Source: Canna indica
Taxonomy: Eukaryota > Streptophyta > Magnoliopsida > Zingiberales > Cannaceae
Assembly: GCA_034359265.1 (NCBI GenBank)
Contig: CP136890.1
Location: 79,943,501 to 80,007,500 of the forward strand
Reading direction: 5' to 3'
Length of the DNA: 64,000 nucleotides
Made by a program: the position numbers and the translations under genes. The notes beneath the pieces were generated by a model that saw only the letters and a program-made list of their open reading frames with translations, was not told the DNA's origin and did no database searches. How positions within the stretch are numbered: the first letter of the stretch is position 1; every line of letters begins with the position of its first letter. Below are positions 57,840 to 64,000 of this stretch, in pieces.

Positions 57840-58861
57840 AGGCAACAAATGATGGAAATAATTCGACAAGAAGCATCCCTACACGTTTTTGGAAGCTGAA
57901 AATTGGAATGCAAGCTGTATCTGGTCGCATTGCCTTGGACGTGCCCACGCCTTAGCGATAATACATGTGGCAGAATCAGAATTTGCCATGTTTGATGCTG
58001 AAATCTTGGCTCCATGTTTCCACCCAAATTTTAACAATCCATTAGTGTCAAAAACATTAAACCAGGATATTTGGTTGTTAGTTTAATGCCATGTAAGGTT
58101 GATTTGATTTTTATTTACTATTCTAGTTAGGTTTGGAATTCTCCTATAAGAGGAGAATAATTGTAATGAACGAGGGCTGACATTTTTCTTAGCTTTAGCC
58201 TCCTTTTGTGTTTTGTTCTTAAAGTTTTCTGCAGTAGTTTATTTTGAGAATAAAATTGTGTGAGTTTGCAATGTGTGGCTGATCCACTTCTTTCTAGCTA
58301 AATGACGATTCTACGGATTGTGAGATTTTTCTATGCTTAAAGTCTTTGTTTTCTAGTATTTTATGTATTTCCTATGGAATCTATCCTATTGTTTCTTTTT
58401 AATTATCGGTCTATTACCAGATTATTAGAACGATAGCTAGTCTACCAGTATTGGCTGTTTCATGCTGGATTTAGAGACAAATTAGTTGAGATTGCTGTTC
58501 AACCCAAACTAATGGAATACTTGAATTAATACGACTTGTAAGATTGTTGTTCAATTCACAAAAGTCTATTAAATTGCTAAAAATAAAGAAACTCATCCTT
58601 AGCGTCTATGATCAATCCTACAATCCGAAATCGAGAACGTACCTTTAGCTAGACTTTCCTCTCATTGATTTCTCCTTAATTTTAATCTCTATTTTAATTA
58701 ATGTTTTTATTTCAGTTTGCATCTAATCAAAACCCCCCTCTTTTTAATTTTTAGTTTCGAAAGAATTTGAAACTAACCAATCTCTGTGAATCTGACCCTA
58801 CTTTTCACGACTACAAAATCTCAAGAAGTAGGTATTTATTTTTGGTGGATTTGACACCCAT
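57840..58861 (+). repeat. Probable 5' LTR of an Athila-like gypsy element (start uncertain)
   Basis: It contains the GACGTGCCCACGCC motif that recurs in the internal region (58959, 59085, 60455), ends near GACACCCATCA and is followed by the PBS. The left border is not visible because the 3' LTR is off-window. Confidence 0.5.
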
Positions 58862-58868
58862 CAAATTT

Positions 58869-58886
58869 TGGCGCCGTTGCTGGGGA
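58869..58886 (+). promoter_or_regulatory. Primer-binding site of the Athila-like element
   Basis: TGGCGCCGTTGCTGGGGA matches the tRNA-Asp-type PBS (TGGCGCCGTTGCCGGGGA) typical of Athila/Tat gypsy elements, with one difference. Confidence 0.85.
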
Positions 58887-58924
58887 TTGGTATTAATCAG
58901 TTTTAATTCTTTTGTTAACTAGTT

Positions 58925-60330
58925 TTGACTGTGCAGGAAGAAAATTCCAGACATGTTAGACGTGGGCGTGTCTTAACATTGATGGTCAGATCTGATCGCA
59001 CAGGAGAACTCATCTACGATCCTGAGATTGAGAAGACTGCTAGAAGTCTTAGAAAGGCGATCCAACAGCAGACGAAACATGGGCACGCCTTAACACTGAG
59101 ACAGAAGCAAAATCAGAAGCAGAACCAGATGCAGAACCAGAAGCATAACCAGAAACAAAAATGGCTGAAAACAACCTGACTTTGCGCAAACTAGTTGCTC
59201 CACCTTTCAACCAACCATCATTATGCATCACTTACCCAGAACTAGAGGTAAACTTTGAATTAAAATCTAGATTAATACATCTCTTGCCTGTTTTCAGAGG
59301 ACATGAAAATGAAGACCGTCACAAGCACTTGAAGGAATTCCACGTTGTATGCTTAACAATGAAACCACACGGCATATCTGATGAGTAAATCAAGCTGCGA
59401 GCCTTTCCCTTCTCCTTAGTCGATGCAACCAAGGAGTGGCTGTTCTATCTTCCTCCTGGATTAGTGAATACATGGACAGATTTGCTGAGACTGTTCTTGG
59501 ACAAGTTCTTTCCAGCTTCACGAGCCGCTAGAATTAGAAGGGAAATTTGCGGAGTTAAACAAAAATACACGGAAACTTTACATGAATATTGGGAAAGATT
59601 CAAACGGTTATGTGCAAGTTTCCCTCAACATGGTATTTCTGAACAATTGCTAATCCAATATTTTTATGAAGGTTTGCTATCCATGGAAAGAAGGATGATG
59701 GATGCAGCGAGTGGTGGGGCTATAGTGAACAAAACTCCTCAAGCCGCCAAGGAATTAATCTCCTTCATGGTAGCTAATTCACAACAGTTCGGGCTGCGAC
59801 AAGACCCTTCAAGAGGAGTAAATGAGGTAAATGTGTCTTCTCTTGAATCAAAAATTACTCATCTAACTACTATGGTTCAGAATTTGGTTGTAGGAAACAC
59901 CTCATAGGTCAAAGTGTGTGGGATTTGTGCCGTCGCGGGTCATCTCACCGACATGTGACCTACCCTTCAAGAGGACACACAAGAACAAGCTAACGCCATT
60001 GGAGGATTCCCAGGTCCTCCGCAAAGAAAACCTGATCCCTATTCAAACACCTACAGCCCAGGTTGGAGGAGTCATCCAAATTTAAGTTATGCGACCAGGC
60101 AACCAAATTTTCAGCAATAAAATTTCTAGCAACAAAACTTTCAGCAATTTCAGCACAAACCACTTGTTTCGTCACAGCAACCTCCTTCAAACTCAGGTAC
60201 ATCTCTTGAAGACATTGTTAAATCGCTTGCAATTAGTACACAACAATTTCAGCAGGAAACAAAAGCAAGCATACAAGAGACAAGGGCAAGCATTCAAGTT
60301 TTGGAAAATCAAATGGGTCAATTGACATCA
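58925..60330 (+). pseudogene. Athila-like gag
   Basis: A leader frame with a low-complexity Gln/Lys/Asn run (58925-59179) overlaps MAENNLTLRKLVAPPF (59161). The gag core continues in the same frame through a TAA at 59386-59388 (Gln codon in relatives) to 59907: LLPVFRGHENEDRHKHLKEF, FLDKFFPASRAARIRREI, LHEYWERFKRLCASFPQHG. A zinc knuckle remnant CGICAVAGHLTDM follows, whose last Cys codon is TGA (59956), then a Gln-rich coiled coil (TQQFQQETKASIQETRASIQ). Confidence 0.85.
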
Positions 60331-60639
60331 TCCTTAAGCAAGTTGGATCACAAGGCAAGCTGCCCTCACAAACTGTTATCAATCCAAAACAGAATGCTAG
60401 TGCAATAACTCTAAGAAGTGGAAAGGAATTAGTAGAACCCAGTCTGTCAAGACGTGGGCACGCCTTAGAGTCAAAAATTGAAACTGAAATCACTGCTAAC
60501 CAGAAACAAGATCAACCAGAACAGCCAAGAACATTGATGATCAAGCCCCTTTTTCCAGGAAGATTGGCCAAGTCTAAGAAGGAAAATGAAGAGAAAGAGA
60601 TTCTTGAAACATTTCGCAAGGTTTAAATCAATATTCGAA

Positions 60640-61254
60640 TCATTACTTGACGCCATTAAACAAATACCTTGATACGCTAAATTTCTCAAGGAATTATGCA
60701 CCAACAAGAAAAAAGATGATTGGTAATGAAAAGGTAAGTGTGGGAGGGAATGTTTCCGCTGTACTTCAAAGGAAATTACCTCCCAAATACAAGGATCAAG
60801 GTATGTTTGCTATTTCCTGTAACATAGCAGCATTGGTATAAAAAGAGTTATGTGTTAGTTAGGAGCATCTATAAATGTCATGTCATTGTCTATATATTCA
60901 TCTTTAAACGTTGGTCCATTGAAAAAGACAAGAGTGGTGATTCAATTGGCTGATCGGTCAGTTGTTTACCCCGAAGGAGTGTTGGAAGATGTTCTAGTTC
61001 AAGTAAACAAACTAATTTTTCCTGCAGATTTTTTTGTGCTAAACATGGAGGAAGATACTTCTTCCAACTCGTCTAAAATATTACTTGGGAGACCCTTCCT
61101 TAGCACAACGAGGACAAAAATAGATGTTCATGATGGTACACTCACCAAGGAATTTGATGGGGAAGTCATCAAATTCAATGTTTATGATGCCATGAAATTT
61201 CCTAATGAAGAATTTTGTGTTAACAGTGTAGATTTCATAGACTGCTTAGTTTAA
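60640..61254 (+). pseudogene. Athila-like aspartic protease
   Basis: TPLNKYLDTLNF..., KLPPKYKDQGMF (60780), then the active-site region near 60845-60875, where the expected DxGAS stretch is broken by an indel. From MSLSIYSSLNVG (60880) the frame is open: RVVIQLADRSVVYPEGVLED, KILLGRPFLSTTRTKIDV. Without an intact catalytic triad it is inactive. Confidence 0.82.
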
Positions 61255-61542
61255 GAAATTTTTAATTTGAGCAATGTGGATGTGAACCTGAATCTGGACA
61301 GATTTGAAAATAAACCTGAATTTGGACAGATTGTTGATTTAGTGCAGGATGAGATGCAAGCAATTCGAACCACAGAACAAAATGTTCATTGCCTAGAATC
61401 ATCTAATTCTCACACTAAACTTCTACCTTCTACCGTGCAGGCACCCCAAGTGGAGTTAAAATCGCTGCTCGACCACTTGAAATACATTTTCTTAGGAGAA
61501 GGAAAGACTCTTAATTCCAGTTATCATTTCCAACAAACTTAG

Positions 61543-61797
61543 CACTCAAGAAGAGCATAAATTAAACCAAGTGCTTAGAGAACATAAAGAGACTATTGGC
61601 TGGACCACAGCCGACATCAAAGGATTAAGCCCTTCCGCATGCATGCACAGGATACTTCTGGAAGAAGACAACAAACCTTGTAGGGAAGCTCAATGACGTT
61701 TGAACCCACCAGTGATGGAGGTGGTGAAAAAAGAAATACTGAACTCTTAGATGCTGATGTGATCTACCCAATATCGGATAGCAAATGAGTAAGTCCA
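61543..61797 (+). pseudogene. Linker between protease and RT
   Basis: ETIGWTTADIKGLSPSACMHRILLEED is recognisable as the gypsy pre-RT segment, interrupted by stops near 61697 and 61748 and by a TGA at 61787. Confidence 0.75.
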
Positions 61798-63354
61798 GTG
61801 AAGGTTGTTCCCAAGAAAACAAGTACAACCGTGATTAAAAATATTAACGGTGAGTTAATACCCACTCGAGTTCAAAATGGATGGAGAGTTTGTATAGACT
61901 ACATGAAATTAAATGCAGCGACCAGGAAGGATCATTTTCCACTCCCATTCATTGATCAAATGCTTGAACGTTTAGCTGGTAAAACTCACTATTGTTGTCT
62001 TGATGGATATTCAGGTTTTTACCAAATTCCAATTTCACCGGAAGATCAAGAGAAAACCACTTTTACATGCCCTTTTGGCACTTTTGCATACCGAAGGATG
62101 TCATTCGGCCTTTGCAACGCTCCAGCCACATTCCAAAGATGTATGGTCAGTATATTTTCAGAATATGTGAAAAATATCATAGAAATATTTATGGATTTTT
62201 TCACTGTCTATGGTAATTCTTTTGATGAATGTTTGAAAAATCTAACAATGGTGCTCAAGAGGTGTTTAGAAACAAATTTGGTTTTAAATTATGAGAAGTG
62301 TCATTTGATGGTTGGTCAAGGCTTAATCTTAGGACATGTTGTATCTTCCAAAGGGATTGAGGTAGATAAAGCAAAAACTGATGTTATTAAATCTCTACCT
62401 TACCTCGTGAGTGTGCGGGAAGTACGATCTTTTTTGGGACATGCAGGTTTCTACCGGCGTTTTATAAAGGATTTTTCCAAGATCACTCAACCCCTATGTC
62501 GGCTGCTGCAAAAGGAGATGGCATTCATGTTTGATGACATGTGCAAACAAGCATTTGACTCCTTGAAGGAGAAATTGGTTTCGGCACTCATCATTCAACC
62601 ACCAAACTGGAATTTCCCTTTTGAGATCATGTGTGATGCAAGTAACCATGCTATAGGGGCTGTTCTTGGACAGAGAATTAAAAAGAATCCACATGTTATA
62701 TATTATGCCTCAAGGATGCTTGATGATGCCCAATGCAACTATTCGACAACAGAAAAAGAACTCTTAGCTATTATTTTTGCTTTAGAGAAATTTCGTTCTT
62801 ATTTGCTTGGGACTAAAGTTATTGTCTATTCTGATCATGCAGCTCTAAAATATTTGCTCAAGAAGAAGGAAGCAAAACCAAGGCTGATACGTTGGATACT
62901 TTTAATGCAGGAATTTGATTTAGAAATTCGAGACAAAAAGGGAATAGAAAACTTAGTTGATGATCATCTCAGTCGACTACTCGTAGACGGAGAATCTCTA
63001 CCTTTAAAAGATGACTTCCCGGATGAACATCTTTTCTCTATTCAGGAAATAAATTCCTGGTATGTTGATATTGTCAATTATTTGGTTGCAGGTTCATTCC
63101 CTAACGAGTCAACCAGAGCTGAAAAGGATAAAATCAAAAGAGATGCTAGGTACTATGTCTGGGATGATCCATACTTGTGGAAGCATTGCTCAGATCAGAT
63201 TATTAGAAGATGTGTTTCCGAAATAGAGGGTCCTTCTATTCTGCAATTCTGTCACTCATATGCATGTGGAGGTCATTTCGGACCTAAGAGAACAGCCCGT
63301 AAGGTATTAGAAAGTGGTTTGTTTTGGCCCTCTTTATTCCGCGATTCATATTAG
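61798..63354 (+). pseudogene. Athila-like reverse transcriptase, RNase H and integrase zinc finger
   Basis: A 518-residue frame without a stop: [50 protein letters not shown], then [10 protein letters not shown] (about residue 131) where the family has FMDD, so the second catalytic Asp is Phe. RNase H follows ([41 protein letters not shown]), then the integrase HHCC domain start ([19 protein letters not shown]). It ends at TAG 63352-63354 after LFRDSY. Confidence 0.92.
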
Positions 63355-64000
63355 TTTTCCAAGTCTTGTGAAAACTGTCAATGAACTGGAAATTTGGGAC
63401 ATAGAGATCAAATGCCACTTTCGTTGATCCTAGTTTGTGAAATATTTGATGTGTGGGGAATCGATTTCATGAGACCATTCCCCTCTTCATTTGGTTATAT
63501 TTACATCATTTTAGCTGTGGACTATGTCTCAAAATGGGTAGAAGCTAAAGCTACTCAGAATGACAACACTAAGGTTGTGGTAGATTTTGTCAAATCTAAG
63601 ATTTTTATCAGGTTCGGAATGCCAAGGGCTATAATAAGCGACCGAGGTACTCATTTCTGCAACAAAGTGGTAGAGGCTCTCTTGAAAAGATACAATGTTA
63701 CTCATCGCACCTCTACAGCTTATCACCCTCAAACTAATGGTCAAGCCGAGGTGTCAAACAGGGAGATCAAGTCCATACTTGAGAAAACAGTCAATCCCAA
63801 TAGAAAAGATTGGGGCTTGCGATTGGATGACGCGCTATGGGCCTACCGGACAACATACAAAACTCCCATAGGGATGTCCCCTTTTCGACTAGTGTTTGGA
63901 AAACCATGTCACTTACCTGTTGAATTAGAGCACAAAGCATATTGGGCTGTTAAAAACTGCAACATGAAGATGGATGAGGTAGGAGAACACAGAAAATTAC
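63355..64000 (+). pseudogene. Athila-like integrase core, cut by window end
   Basis: After the stop the same frame continues: SCENCQ (C-X2-C of the zinc finger), another TGA, then [18 protein letters not shown] (first Asp), [17 protein letters not shown] (second Asp), [20 protein letters not shown] (Glu), [23 protein letters not shown]. The catalytic triad is complete. The C-terminus and 3' LTR lie beyond 64000. Confidence 0.9.

Noticed and set aside
1..64000. A novel multi-gene host system such as a biosynthetic or defence cluster
   Set aside because: All multi-gene arrays resolve to transposons; only one short host-like gene is present. The unexplained structured elements inside the CACTA family are the best candidates for something new.

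Overview
The window is nuclear DNA of a flowering plant. It holds GT-AG introns, plant-type transposable elements nested in one another, LTR retrotransposons with tRNA-primed binding sites, and at most one host gene: a GC-rich fragment of a pectin methylesterase inhibitor-type domain at 32118-32597. Its high third-position GC would fit a monocot, but that is weak evidence. I see no bacterial-type gene, rRNA, tRNA or CRISPR array.

Layout. 1-14673: three minus-strand CACTA (En/Spm) elements of one family (A 1-7051, B 7052-11109, C 11746-14673), with a long-LTR fragment (11110-11745) between B and C. Every left end is missing, while the right ends of A and B are intact and that of C is nearly so; this suggests C contains the LTR, which contains B, which contains A. 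14684-17625: a small non-autonomous CACTA, a LINE remnant carrying a Mutator-like MITE, and an orphan CACTA end. 17840-23420: a SIRE-type copia LTR split by a long gypsy-type LTR, in older gypsy-like debris that also holds a hAT MITE. 23728-31106: a degenerate plus-strand CACTA (D) with a CAG target duplication, inserted in a short tandem repeat. 32067-32597: the PMEI-like ORF. 32640-35127: LTR debris with 80-bp and 27-bp tandem repeats. 36297-49451: one Ty1/copia element with a hAT in its 5' LTR and two unrelated CACTA elements (F 40970-44313, E 44350-48426) in its pol gene, all with exact target duplications. 50460-56210: a second copia, a reverse copia fragment and a reverse SIRE LTR. 56330-64000: a hAT-like terminus, then an Athila-like Ty3/gypsy element running off the window.

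The A/B/C/E family carries two adjacent genes: a TNP2-like transposase (Transpos_assoc, Transposase_21, DUF4218, DUF4216, acidic tail) and, about 75 bp downstream, a five-exon Transposase_24-type (TNPA-like) gene. Copy A keeps a full-length transposase frame broken by three nonsense codons. B, C and E have lost the transposase core by internal deletion. E and A still have an uninterrupted TNPA-like gene. All five copies, including divergent D, share a roughly 170-176 bp hairpin upstream of the transposase, and A, B, C and E share GC-rich hairpins near the promoter. Arm sequences differ between copies but still pair, which suggests the structure itself has been maintained.
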